Shown in pieces: positions 1-8,586 of a stretch of 56,127 bases of DNA (its first letter is position 1; the number at the start of each line of letters is the position of its first letter). The notes under the pieces were generated by a model. It made no database searches. It was not told the origin of the DNA and saw nothing but the letters and a program-made list of their open reading frames with translations. The position numbers were made by a program, and so were the translations under genes. This stretch comes from Elusimicrobia bacterium GWA2_62_23 (GTDB taxonomy: Bacteria > Elusimicrobiota > Elusimicrobia > Elusimicrobiales > UBA9959): NCBI GenBank assembly GCA_001799635.1, contig MGTV01000042.1, positions 1-56,127 of the forward strand. The letters are read 5' to 3'.

Positions 1-91
1 AAAACCGCTTAAAAAGGATACGTGACGGGGATTTACAGCCGTTGCTGCCCTTCGCCTAAGGAACTTTCTTGGGACAGCCCTGAAGCTTTAG

Positions 92-109
92 GCCCAGCGG
101 CGGCTGGGC
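92..109. other. Perfect 7-bp hairpin upstream of the first gene
   Basis: Positions 92-98 (GCCCAGC) and 103-109 (GCTGGGC) are perfect inverted repeats around a 4-nt loop. The stretch 1-183 holds no convincing gene. It contains this hairpin, a TAGAAT box at about 142-147 that may be a -10 element, and a strong Shine-Dalgarno (AGGAGGGG) just before the ATG at 184. I could not match it to a known riboswitch class. It may be the end of an upstream unit or a structured leader. Confidence 0.35.
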
Positions 110-183
110 ACAATGGCACTTATGCTGCGGCGTGCAAGTTCGTAGAATATAGGTTGACGGTTATTTCTTCAGGAGGGGTTTAA

Positions 184-846
184 ATGAAACGATCCGTACT
201 GCTGTTAGCCCTGTTTTCCGTGATTCCTTCCGCCTACTGCGCGGATTTTCAGCTCGAGAGACTCAGCGCTTCCGACGTGGCCGTTGGCGGCGCCGCGCCC
301 TCTCCCGCGCTCCCGGCCGTGGCGGCCAAAGAGGACTCGCAGGTCCCCCAGGACCTCGTATACAAGTTCCAGCAGGTCGCCCGGGACCTTAGCGCGGTGC
401 GCAACGACCTGACCTGGGTCCGCAACGATATAGACGACCTGGAACGCCGCGCCAGCCGGATGATACAGATGAACTCTTCCGACGCCTTCTTCCAGTTCGA
501 CCTGCGCCGCATGAGCGGCGACATGTCACGCCGCTTTGGCGACCTGCAGCGGGCCGCTATGGACGCGCGCAATCTGCTGAACCTGGCGCAGAAGTCGTCC
601 GAACTTAACCGGCTCTCTCTCGACATGGACTGGGCCGCCCGTGACATCCTCAGCGAGACCTGGCCCACCCTGGAGAATTCTGCCCAGCGCCTGGAGTGGA
701 CCGTGCGCGCCGGCAAGCCGGAGATAGTCGGCTACGACGCGCAGTGGACCGCCATGGACATCTCGCGCTACTGCCGCCAGCTGAGCGACCAGGCGCGCAA
801 TGTTTCCTACGATACCCGCGCGCTGGTCTCCAAGACCCAGCCCTGA
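184..846 (+). CDS. Secreted helical protein of unknown function
   Basis: This 220-aa protein begins with a Sec signal peptide (MKRSVLLLALFSVIPSAYCA), so the mature protein should be periplasmic or surface-exposed. The rest is rich in charged and amphipathic helix, with long stretches of Asp, Arg, Leu and Ala and no Cys after the signal. That suggests a helical bundle or short coiled coils from about residue 50 to 200. It has no recognisable catalytic motif and I do not recognise the family. The start is supported by AGGAGGGG a few bases upstream. It is monocistronic: a strong terminator follows at once and the sigma factor gene starts its own unit. Confidence 0.75.
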   Translation: MKRSVLLLALFSVIPSAYCADFQLERLSASDVAVGGAAPSPALPAVAAKEDSQVPQDLVYKFQQVARDLSAVRNDLTWVRNDIDDLERRASRMIQMNSSDAFFQFDLRRMSGDMSRRFGDLQRAAMDARNLLNLAQKSSELNRLSLDMDWAARDILSETWPTLENSAQRLEWTVRAGKPEIVGYDAQWTAMDISRYCRQLSDQARNVSYDTRALVSKTQP

Positions 847-867
847 GCGGAGGCCGTACCACGAGAG

Positions 868-897
868 GAGCGGGGCCTGCGCCCCGCTCTTTCTTTT
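868..897 (+). terminator. Intrinsic terminator after the first gene
   Basis: A 9-bp perfect GC-rich stem (GAGCGGGGC 868-876, GCCCCGCTC 881-889) with a CTGC loop is followed by TTTCTTTT. This is a classical Rho-independent terminator on the + strand. Confidence 0.85.
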
Positions 898-950
898 GTA
901 GAATAAAGTGAACTTTTTGGCCGGCCCGCGCCACTAATTACGGGGCCCTT

Positions 951-1517
951 ATGGAAAATCTCAGCGACGAAACGCTTATCAGGTCCGCGGGGGAGGGAGA
1001 CTCTTCCGCCCTCGGCGAACTGGTGACGCGTTACAAGGACCGGGTCCTTACCTTCATGGCCTGGCAGTTCTCGCTGCCTCCGGAAGAGGCCCTGGATATG
1101 ACCCAGGAGGTGTTCCTGGCCGTCTGGAAAAGCGCCGCCTCTTTCCGCGGCGAGTCGCTCTTCAAGACCTGGCTTTTTTCCGTGGCGCGCAACACCGGCC
1201 TGAGCTATTTCCGCCATTACATCGCCAAGAAGGCCGAAAGCGCCGGCCTGCTTTTCGGCGACGAGGAGTTCGAGAACATCCCGGACGGCGCGCCGGGCCT
1301 GCTGGAAGAGCTCGAGGCCGGCGAACGACGGGCCCTGGTGCGGGCGGCGGTGGCCTCGCTGCCTGACAAGCTGAAGGCCGCCCTGCTGCTGCGCGAGTGG
1401 GAAGGCCTGTCCTACGAGGAGATGGCCGAGGTGCTGCAGGTACCGGTGGGGACGGTGCGGTCCAGGCTGCACAACGCCTACGCCCGTCTTACGAAAAATT
1501 TCAGGGAGAACGTATGA
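951..1517 (+). CDS. ECF-type RNA polymerase sigma-70 family factor
   Basis: The 188-aa protein has the two-domain ECF layout. Sigma region 2 lies at about residues 25-95, with the conserved ALDMTQEVFLAVWKS helix followed by FKTWLFSVARN. Region 4 lies at about 130-182, with an LSYEEMAEVLQVPVGTVRSR helix-turn-helix. It should direct RNA polymerase to a dedicated promoter set. Its stop overlaps the start of the next gene (ATGA at 1514-1517), which encodes a small membrane protein in the anti-sigma position. A TAGAAT box at about 899-904 could serve as -10, but no good -35 is visible. The regulon is unknown; the adjacent surface-protein genes are candidates. Confidence 0.93.
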   Translation: MENLSDETLIRSAGEGDSSALGELVTRYKDRVLTFMAWQFSLPPEEALDMTQEVFLAVWKSAASFRGESLFKTWLFSVARNTGLSYFRHYIAKKAESAGLLFGDEEFENIPDGAPGLLEELEAGERRALVRAAVASLPDKLKAALLLREWEGLSYEEMAEVLQVPVGTVRSRLHNAYARLTKNFRENV

Positions 1518-1894
1518 ACGGAGATCATGAAGAACTTTTCCGGCCTCTGCGCGCCGCGTTGAAAGAGGCGGGCGCGCCGCTGCTGGCCGCGCCCGCGGAC
1601 CTGTCCCGCCGCGTGCTGGAAGGCGCCGCCGCCCCGCGCCGCGGGCTCTGGCCGGCCCTGGCCGGCGCCGGCCTCGCCGCCTGTATGGCGGCCCTGCTGC
1701 TTTTCATTTCTCCGTCGGGTGACAGGTCCCCTGCCCCGGCGGGTCCGTCCCTGACCGAACGCTTCGACAACCCTTTCGGCGCCAGCGTCCCGGGCGAAGC
1801 CTCGGGATCGGATTTCCTGTGCAGGCTCAGCGCCAGGACCGTGAGCGGCCCCGGCGCCGGGCCCGTTTTGATAGATCTTAAGGAGGGTATATGA
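1514..1894 (+). CDS. Short single-pass membrane protein, putative anti-sigma factor
   Basis: This 126-aa protein is translationally coupled on both sides (ATGA overlaps at 1514 and 1891). A cytosolic N-terminal part of about 45 residues precedes one hydrophobic helix at about residues 47-66, then a short polar extracytoplasmic tail. Position and topology fit an anti-sigma factor holding the preceding ECF sigma at the membrane. It lacks the zinc-binding His-Cys-Cys signature of the ZAS class, so it would be a non-canonical anti-sigma. The role is inferred from context, not homology. A longer reading of the same frame starting at 1397 lies inside the sigma gene and is rejected. Confidence 0.65.
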   Translation: MNGDHEELFRPLRAALKEAGAPLLAAPADLSRRVLEGAAAPRRGLWPALAGAGLAACMAALLLFISPSGDRSPAPAGPSLTERFDNPFGASVPGEASGSDFLCRLSARTVSGPGAGPVLIDLKEGI

Positions 1895-2322
1895 AAACCA
1901 AGACAGTGGTGATCATCGCGATGCTGCTGCTGGCCGCGGCCGGCGTGTACATGCACGCGGGCAGCGGCGCGGAATGCCGCCGTCCCGAACTGGCCGCCGG
2001 CTACCGCGGCCTCGTGCTGGAGCTCCCGCCCGCCCAGCTGGCCTGGGTGCGAAAGGGCGACCACCTCGACGTGATAAGCGTCTTCGACGCCATCATGAAA
2101 GGCGAGAAGAAGGAGCGCATAGCCGCCACGCTGCTGCAGCACGTGAAAGTGGCCGGCGTGAACCCGCGCCGGGGCACCGTGGTGCTGCTGGTGAATCCCA
2201 ACGAGGCGCAGTACGCGGCCCTGGCTAAAGAGCAGGGCCCGCTCAGCATCGCCTTGAGGGCGGCCGGCGATAAACAGCTCGCCGCTATAGAGATCGCCAG
2301 TTACCGCAAACTGATACGCTAG
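1891..2322 (+). CDS. CpaB/RcpC-like (Flp pilus assembly) domain protein
   Basis: The 143-aa protein has an N-terminal signal/anchor (KTKTVVIIAMLLLAAAGVYM) followed by a region resembling the C-terminal part of CpaB/RcpC. Recognisable pieces are VRKGDHLDVISVF, ATLLQHVKVAGV and TVVLLVNPNEAQYAALA, ending with QGPLSIALR. In Flp/tight-adherence pili CpaB is a periplasmic or outer-membrane factor working with the secretin. Here the SAF half is missing and no other pilus gene is nearby, so only the domain assignment is reliable. It is coupled to the sigma/anti-sigma pair and may be a sensor or co-regulated envelope factor. SD: AAGGAGGG. Confidence 0.7.
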   Translation: MKTKTVVIIAMLLLAAAGVYMHAGSGAECRRPELAAGYRGLVLELPPAQLAWVRKGDHLDVISVFDAIMKGEKKERIAATLLQHVKVAGVNPRRGTVVLLVNPNEAQYAALAKEQGPLSIALRAAGDKQLAAIEIASYRKLIR

Positions 2323-2330
2323 GGGGCCGG

Positions 2331-2969
2331 ATGGACGAGCACAAGAACGCCTTCAATTTCAAGACGCTGGAGAACGCCGCCGCCGCCCTGCGCCGTAACG
2401 GTTTCGAAGCGGCCGTGCACGCCTCCGGCGCGGTCGCCGCGGCGGCCGTGCTGGAACTGGCCGCCGGGGGTAAGAAGGTCGGGCTGGGCGGGTCCATGAC
2501 AATAGCCGCCCTGGGCCTGCCGGAAAAACTAGCCGCCGCCGGCTGCTCCGTGATAACCCACCGACCCGGCATGACCCCCGACGAGCGCCGTGCCGTCTGG
2601 CTGGCCGCACAGGCTTGCGACGTGTACCTGGCGTCCCCGCAGGCCGTCACCCTGGACGGGAAACTCGTTTTCGTGGACGCGAACGGCAACAGGGGGGCGG
2701 CGGTCATTTACGGGCCGCGCAAGATAGTCCTGCTGGCCGGGGTGAACAAGATCGCCCGCGACCAGGAAGCGGGGCTCTGGCGCGCCCGCAACGTGGCGGC
2801 GGTGGCCAATAACCTCCGCCTTAAAAAGGACAACCCCTGCGTGCGTACCGGGCGCTGCGAGGATTGTTCCTCCGCGCGCCGCATCTGCAACGCGGTCACG
2901 CTGCTCTGGAAGAAGCCGTCCCAGAGCGACGTACTGGTGCTGCTCGTGAACGAGGAACTGGGCTACTGA
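2331..2969 (+). CDS. LUD domain protein (LutC/YkgG-like)
   Basis: The 212-aa protein matches the LUD family. It has an N-terminal helical segment with ALRRNGFEAAVH, a glycine-rich KKVGLGGSMTI motif, and a C-terminal cysteine cluster (C170, C176, C179, C186) leading to an LVLLVNEELGY tail. Family members include LutC of the LutABC L-lactate oxidation complex, but single-gene versions like this one are common and uncharacterised. No LutA or LutB gene is nearby, so lactate use cannot be claimed. It follows the CpaB-like gene by 8 nt, within which lies an AGGGGG SD, and probably ends that operon. Confidence 0.85.
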   Translation: MDEHKNAFNFKTLENAAAALRRNGFEAAVHASGAVAAAAVLELAAGGKKVGLGGSMTIAALGLPEKLAAAGCSVITHRPGMTPDERRAVWLAAQACDVYLASPQAVTLDGKLVFVDANGNRGAAVIYGPRKIVLLAGVNKIARDQEAGLWRARNVAAVANNLRLKKDNPCVRTGRCEDCSSARRICNAVTLLWKKPSQSDVLVLLVNEELGY

Positions 2970-3010
2970 CCGTCGCGTAACTTTCGTCAAAAGTAGCGCA
3001 AATCACCTTA

Positions 3011-3046
3011 CCCGGCCATTATTAATTAATTATAATATTAGCCGGG
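3011..3046 (+). promoter_or_regulatory. TATAAT promoter inside an inverted repeat, near-leaderless start
   Basis: A perfect -10 box (TATAAT 3031-3036) lies only 11 nt before the ATG at 3048. No Shine-Dalgarno is present, so the transcript would have a leader of about 5 nt or none. The box is flanked by the inverted repeat CCCGGC (3011-3016) and GCCGGG (3041-3046), which could be an operator. The -35 is poor (TTACCC at 3008). Confidence 0.55.
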
Positions 3047-3047
3047 A

Positions 3048-6000
3048 ATGAAAAAGACCGGGTTGTCTCTGCTTTGCTGGCTTTTTTTCACGGGGGGCCT
3101 CGCCGCGGCCGCGCCCGGGGCCGTTCATTTCAACTGGATCTCCACCGGCAGCGCGTCGCTTTCCTGGACTTTGGCCTCGCCGGCCACCGAGAGCCCCGTC
3201 ATGGTCTTCTCCGCGGACGAGGCTTTCAGCGCCATAGTATCCAGCGTTACCGGAGCGCTGGGAACACAGACCACCACCTACCACGGCCTTACTTCGGACC
3301 TCACCTACTATTTCAAGGTCAAGGCCGACCTCGACGGCGACGCCGCCTACTCCGCAGTTGTCTCCTCGGCTACCCCGCCGGATAGCCCGCAGGGGGTAGG
3401 CCTGGCCGGAGTGTGGGTCACCAGCGTGAGCGTGCAGTGGGGCGCCGGCAATAATTCCGCCAGCTCATGGTACCTGACCGAGGCGGCCATAGACGAGGGT
3501 TTCACGCTGAATACGGCCTTCTCCAGCGGCACGGCCCTCGCCGCCATGTTCACGGACCTCAATCCCAACAGCACCTGGTACCTCCGGGTGAAAACCCTGG
3601 GCCGCGGCGGGCAGGACAGCCCCTTCGTCGAATACGGTTCCACCATCACTCTCGCCTATCCGCCGGCCTCGGAGACCTACGCGCTGGTGTCCTCCACCGG
3701 GATGTCCATCTTCTGGGACCATAACGGCAACCCGGACGGCACCAGGTACGAATTGGTGGTTTCCACCTCGGACGGCTTCGCGACGGTGAACTATTCCACT
3801 GTTACCTCCGGGAATTACTACGAGGCGGCCGGGCTGCAGCCCAACGCTACCCATTATTTCAAGGCGGCGGCGGTGAACGGCGCGGGTACCCGCTCGGCCT
3901 TTACCGTCTTCGCCGCCACGCCCACATATTCTTCTCCGCCAGGCCCGGCCGGGACCCCGTTGGACGCGGTCCTGGCAACCTCGGTTGACGCGCACTGGCT
4001 GCCCAACGGGAACCCTAATTCCACTGAGTATTACGTGCAGGCCAGCACCTCAGCCAATTTCACCGGCATAGACTACGGCCCGGGTACCTGGCAGGCCGTT
4101 CCCACGCTCACCGTCTCCAGCCTCGAATCCGGCCGCCTCTATTACTTCAGGGTGCGCTCCCGCGACTTCCTGAACCGCCCGAGCGCCTGGCTGGGCCTGG
4201 GCTCCGCCACCACCCTGGCCGGCGCGGACGTAACGCCGCCCTCGGTGATAGACCTGCAGGGCGGGGACGACAATTGGCGCGGAGCCGCCAGCGGCTCCTA
4301 CATGGTCCACTTTTCGGACCTCGGCTCCGGCCTCGACAAGTTCCAGGTGAAGGTCACTACCGGCCCGGGCTTCAGCGGGACCCTGGTGGCCGACTGGACC
4401 GACGCCGTTACCGGCATAAACTCGGACGTGTATGACGCCAACTGGACGCTGCCCGCCGAGGTCTTCAGCTCCATACAGGAGAACGTGACCAGTTACGTTT
4501 CCCTGCGCGTCTATGACCTGGCCGGCGCTCCCAACTCGACCGTCTACCAGGACGCCTTCTATGTCAAGCGCGATACCACCCAGCCGAACATCGTGAACAA
4601 CGCCTCTTCCCCGGCCGGCTGGCTCGCGGCCGATCCCGGCGCCGTTTTCGACGTGGACTTTAACGACGCCCTCTCCGGACTAAGCCAGGTGGAATACAAC
4701 GCCAGCAACCAGCCTGATACCTCCAGCGGCAACGTGCTTGACTGGACGCCGGTGACCGGCTTCTCGCCCGCGCCCTCCTTCACGGCCCTGTGGGGTGTGG
4801 ATTTCAACTCCCTGGCGGACGGGGTCTCCAACTACATCAGCGTGCGGGTCACCGACGCCGCGGGCAACGCCCGCGTCCTTTCCGACGTGTTCAGGATCCT
4901 CAAGAATACCGTGGGCCCGGCGGTCTCGCTGACCTCGCCTGCCGCCGCCTACGTCTCCACCATGACCGCCGTAACGGGCGTTTCCACGCGCATGAACGAG
5001 GAATCCGCCGTGGCCTATAACCAGGTGGCCATACAGGAAATGACCGGCGGACTTTATTTCAACGGCGCGGCCTTCGCCTCCGCCTCGGAGGTCTGGCTGG
5101 GCGCGCAGGGCCTGGCCTCCTGGTCTTACGACGCTTCCACCGTGCCTTTCGCGGCCGGTACGCAGTACAAGGTCCTGGCCAGGGCGGCGGACGTCAACGC
5201 CTTTGTCACGCCCACGCCCTACCCGAACGCCCTGTTCCGCCTGGACCAGCAGGCTCCGGAGGTGTACATTTCCACGCCTTTATCGCCTTCGGACGTTTAC
5301 GCTTTCGACGAGATAGCCGGCACCGCGGCCGATGCGGGCGGTTCCGGTCTGGCGGCGGTGGACGTTTATCTCAGGAGGGTTTCGGACGGGAAGTGGTGGA
5401 ACTTCTCCGCCGGAGACTGGGGCGAGACCGCGGTGGCCAGCTCCACGGTAGCGGGTGCGTCGTGGGGGTTCGTCCCGGGCGCGCTGCTGCGGGGGGCCCT
5501 CGCCCACGGCCAGGACTATTTCGCGGCGGCGGTTTCGCGGGACGCGGCTTCCCCGGCCAACGCCTCGCCGTTCGGCGCCGTTGGTTCCACCTTCACCTGG
5601 CGGGACACGGTGGCGCCCGGCGCCGCGGAGGCCTTCCGCCCTTCTACCGGCACGGCCCCGGGGAGGGTCTCGCTCGCCTGGGTATTCCCCGGCGACGACG
5701 GGGGAGGCTACGCCCTGACCCACGGACAGTTCGCCGTGCAGTATTCGACCTACCCGGAGGTCGTATTCGCCACCGGGTCGGCGCAGGTGCTCATCTCCAC
5801 GGCCATGGCCCTGCCGGGGACCACCCGTTACTACACCATAGCCGGGCTCTCACCCGAGACCACGTACTACCTGGCGCTCTGGAGCAAGGACGACGCCGAC
5901 CTCTGGTCGCCCCAGGGGCCGGTCAGCTCCACTCTTTCCGGCGAAAGCCTCAACGACATGATCTCCGGCACGGTGAAGACTCCCGCCGGGACAGGGGTGA

Positions 6001-6773
6001 CCGGCGTCATAGTAGAGGCCGTTTCCGGCGACGGCGTGCCCACGGCCTCGGGCTATACCCTGGACGACGGCCTGGGCAGTTTTACGCTGGAAGGCCTGCC
6101 CGACGGTTTTTACCGGGTGCAGGCCACCTGGATAGAGGACGGCTTCTCCAGTTCCATCGCCAAGGACCTGGTCCCGATGGGCTACGCCGACGCCAATTTC
6201 GTGCTGTCCACGGATTTCCAGCTGGCCAGCGTCTCCGGCGTGCTGCCGTTGGCCGTTCCGGCGGGGTTCGCCCCCGCGGCCGCCTCCGGAGGGGCCCAGC
6301 TCTGGCAGGGGGGGCGCATGGTGGCCGCCGCCGTACCGGACCCGGCGGGCAGGTTCTCCATCCGCAACCTGCTGCCCGGCAAATACACGCTGCGCGTGGC
6401 CGCCGCCGACGGCGTCTGGAAGACCTTCGAATTGAAACTGGCGCCGGGGCAGGCCCTGGAGGTCAGGCCGCTGGGCGCCCTGCTTAAAGACGCCTCCGTT
6501 TACGCCTATCCGAACCCGGCCCGCTCCTACGTCACTTTCCACGCCGAGACCAGCGTGGCCCCGGCCCGGGCGCGGATCTCCGTTTACGCCGTGGACGGGA
6601 CCCTGCTGACTTCCGTAGAAGAGGCGGTTCCGGCCGGAGGGACCTACGAGCATACCTGGACTTTTGCCGGCGGCAAGCCGGCCAGCGGCGTCTATTTCTA
6701 CACGGTGGTTATCAAGCATGAGTTGAGCGGGGAGACGGAGAGACGAACGCGGAAGTTCGCGGTCATACGATAA
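3048..6773 (+). CDS. Large secreted fibronectin type III / Ig-like protein with T9SS-like C-terminal domain
   Basis: This 1241-aa surface protein begins with a clear signal peptide (MKKTGLSLLCWLFFTGGLAA). Residues about 20-410 are a run of FnIII domains, marked by repeated TYYFKVKA- and HYFKAAAVN-type strands. Ig-like beta domains fill about 410-850, another FnIII about 850-965, and a carboxypeptidase-regulatory-like domain starts near 971 (ISGTVKTPAGTGVTG). The last about 95 residues resemble a FlgD-Ig / type IX sorting domain: YAYPNPA, then ISVYAVDG, then ASGVYFYTV and a final KFAVIR. The 1528-aa protein at 18967 has the same ending. It probably acts as an adhesin or matrix protein; no enzymatic motif is seen. 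The next gene follows after 12 nt. Confidence 0.85.
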   Translation: MKKTGLSLLCWLFFTGGLAAAAPGAVHFNWISTGSASLSWTLASPATESPVMVFSADEAFSAIVSSVTGALGTQTTTYHGLTSDLTYYFKVKADLDGDAAYSAVVSSATPPDSPQGVGLAGVWVTSVSVQWGAGNNSASSWYLTEAAIDEGFTLNTAFSSGTALAAMFTDLNPNSTWYLRVKTLGRGGQDSPFVEYGSTITLAYPPASETYALVSSTGMSIFWDHNGNPDGTRYELVVSTSDGFATVNYSTVTSGNYYEAAGLQPNATHYFKAAAVNGAGTRSAFTVFAATPTYSSPPGPAGTPLDAVLATSVDAHWLPNGNPNSTEYYVQASTSANFTGIDYGPGTWQAVPTLTVSSLESGRLYYFRVRSRDFLNRPSAWLGLGSATTLAGADVTPPSVIDLQGGDDNWRGAASGSYMVHFSDLGSGLDKFQVKVTTGPGFSGTLVADWTDAVTGINSDVYDANWTLPAEVFSSIQENVTSYVSLRVYDLAGAPNSTVYQDAFYVKRDTTQPNIVNNASSPAGWLAADPGAVFDVDFNDALSGLSQVEYNASNQPDTSSGNVLDWTPVTGFSPAPSFTALWGVDFNSLADGVSNYISVRVTDAAGNARVLSDVFRILKNTVGPAVSLTSPAAAYVSTMTAVTGVSTRMNEESAVAYNQVAIQEMTGGLYFNGAAFASASEVWLGAQGLASWSYDASTVPFAAGTQYKVLARAADVNAFVTPTPYPNALFRLDQQAPEVYISTPLSPSDVYAFDEIAGTAADAGGSGLAAVDVYLRRVSDGKWWNFSAGDWGETAVASSTVAGASWGFVPGALLRGALAHGQDYFAAAVSRDAASPANASPFGAVGSTFTWRDTVAPGAAEAFRPSTGTAPGRVSLAWVFPGDDGGGYALTHGQFAVQYSTYPEVVFATGSAQVLISTAMALPGTTRYYTIAGLSPETTYYLALWSKDDADLWSPQGPVSSTLSGESLNDMISGTVKTPAGTGVTGVIVEAVSGDGVPTASGYTLDDGLGSFTLEGLPDGFYRVQATWIEDGFSSSIAKDLVPMGYADANFVLSTDFQLASVSGVLPLAVPAGFAPAAASGGAQLWQGGRMVAAAVPDPAGRFSIRNLLPGKYTLRVAAADGVWKTFELKLAPGQALEVRPLGALLKDASVYAYPNPARSYVTFHAETSVAPARARISVYAVDGTLLTSVEEAVPAGGTYEHTWTFAGGKPASGVYFYTVVIKHELSGETERRTRKFAVIR

Positions 6774-6785
6774 GCGGAGACGACT

Positions 6786-8531
6786 ATGAAAACCATATTA
6801 TTCATCCTGGCGGCGGCCCTGGCGGCTCCCGCGGCGGCGCAGAACCTGACCGGCCTGGGCGCCTCGGCGGTAGATTCTTCGGGAGCGGCCCGCGAGACTT
6901 TCTCCAGCGGGGAATCCATAACGCTGCGGCAGCGGGTGAACGTGGTCACCACCAGCGTGGACCCGGTGACGTTCAGCTTTCAGATAGTCAGCCCTGCCGG
7001 CGCCGTGGTTTTCGCCCACGGCATCCCCAACCCGCCCGGAGCCAATTCCGCCCCCGGGACCCAGGGCGGGGCCCAGAGCCAGCTCGCCGGAATTTCCATC
7101 GCGTCGTTCTATACGGCGCCCGGCACCTATGTCTTCAGGGCTAAGGCCGTACAGGGCGCCAACACCCCAGTGGAGCAGAGCGACAACTTCACCATCTCCT
7201 CGCCGAACATAACCCTGATCTATCCGCCTTACGGCGCCAGGGGCCTTTCCGACAGGCCCCTCACTTTCCGGTGGACCGCCAGCGGGGCCACCCGTTACCG
7301 CGTGACCGTAGCCGATAACGCCGGCCTCTACAACCCCGCCCACGAAGCGGTGAATTCCGGAGAGAACAGCTACGTTTACCCGGACAGCCCCACCCAGCCG
7401 CGCGAGCAGCTGGTGCCGGACCAGGTCTATTACTGGAAGGTGGAAGGCCTCGACGCCTCGAATAACAGGATCTCCGAGAGCAACGTTTATAATTTTTCCC
7501 TCAGGTCGCAGGCTTCCTCTCAGACCCGCAACGTGACCATCACCGCGCTGGAGCTCTCCTCGCCGGCGCTGGACTTCGAGAAGCCCCTGAATTTCAAGGC
7601 CACGCTGTTCAACTCCGGCGCCACGGCGGAGTCCAATATTTCAGTGAAGATGTCGCTGGGCGGCATAGGGGCTCAGGATTCCCCCAAGCAGGTGATCTCC
7701 ATCGCCGCCGGGGAACGGCAGGACATCCCTTTCAACGCCTTCATGCCGTCCGGCCAGGAAGAAGGCCTGGCGGTGGCCTGCGCGGACCTCTTCGACGACA
7801 ACATGACGGACAACTGCAAGACCCGCCTGATCTCCAAGAACGCGGGCGCCGCGGTGCCCAAGCCTTCCAAGAAGCTGAGCTACGAGGAGATGTTCCAGGA
7901 GATCCTCAAGCGGCTGGGGCCCGATGCGGCCAAGGCCCTTGAAGGTTATACCTTCGAGAACCTCACCTGCGCCAACTGCTCGCAGGAGGAGCTGTCCGCC
8001 ATTATCTCCGCGCTCATCAGCGGCGAGGCCCAGCTGGTGAACGCCTCCGTGCTGGACAGCGGCGCCGGCGAGACCGGCGGGACGGGACAGACCCAAGCAG
8101 CCGCCTCCGCGGCGGGCGAGACGGCCGCCGCCGAGCCGGTGGAGACCAATTTCGACATCCCCGAAATGAAGGACGACCTGGCAGGGGAATGGTCCGGGTT
8201 CACCGAGGCGCCCAAGTCCGGGAAGGGCGGCGGGTTCGTGATCCGCGACCGCAAGGCCTGGAAGAAATTCTGGAAGACCGTCTCCACCGAAGACGTTCCC
8301 GACGTGGATTTTGGGGCCAAGATGGTGGTGGGCGTCGTTTCGGGCAAGGCCGACCGGGCCGAGTCCGTGCGCATCCTGGGACAGCGCAAGACCGACGAGG
8401 GCGTGGCCTTCGACTACTATTTCATAGAGGCCCCGGCCGGGACCCGCGTGGAACTGGCGGCCTACCTGCTGAAGGTCTACGACAGGACGGATGAAAAAGC
8501 CGAGTTCAAACGGCTGGACGTGAAAAAGTAA
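6786..8531 (+). CDS. Secreted Ig-like protein with PrcB C-terminal domain
   Basis: The 581-aa protein has a signal peptide ending near AAPAAAQ. It then has an Ig-like domain (to about 140), an FnIII-like segment (about 145-235, YYWKVEGLDASNN), a CARDB-like domain (about 250-345), a linker with an NLTCANCS motif, and a C-terminal domain at about 470-560. The last reads FVIRDRKAWKKFW, VDFGAKMVVGVVSGK and VELAAYLLKVYDR, which fits the PrcB_C family. In Treponema, PrcB is a lipoprotein partner of the protease PrtP (dentilisin), so a role helping assembly or regulation of a surface complex is possible. It sits 12 nt after the FnIII gene with an SD-like GCGGAGA, so the two are probably co-transcribed. 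Confidence 0.72.
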   Translation: MKTILFILAAALAAPAAAQNLTGLGASAVDSSGAARETFSSGESITLRQRVNVVTTSVDPVTFSFQIVSPAGAVVFAHGIPNPPGANSAPGTQGGAQSQLAGISIASFYTAPGTYVFRAKAVQGANTPVEQSDNFTISSPNITLIYPPYGARGLSDRPLTFRWTASGATRYRVTVADNAGLYNPAHEAVNSGENSYVYPDSPTQPREQLVPDQVYYWKVEGLDASNNRISESNVYNFSLRSQASSQTRNVTITALELSSPALDFEKPLNFKATLFNSGATAESNISVKMSLGGIGAQDSPKQVISIAAGERQDIPFNAFMPSGQEEGLAVACADLFDDNMTDNCKTRLISKNAGAAVPKPSKKLSYEEMFQEILKRLGPDAAKALEGYTFENLTCANCSQEELSAIISALISGEAQLVNASVLDSGAGETGGTGQTQAAASAAGETAAAEPVETNFDIPEMKDDLAGEWSGFTEAPKSGKGGGFVIRDRKAWKKFWKTVSTEDVPDVDFGAKMVVGVVSGKADRAESVRILGQRKTDEGVAFDYYFIEAPAGTRVELAAYLLKVYDRTDEKAEFKRLDVKK

Positions 8532-8586
8532 CAGCGCGGTTTTAGCGAGCGGTTCGGGATATTAGAAGAGTACTAACGGAGGACTT

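Noticed and set aside
1-183. c-di-GMP or other riboswitch in the first leader
   Set aside because: A hairpin and AT-rich stretch are visible, but no conserved core matches a class I could recognise.
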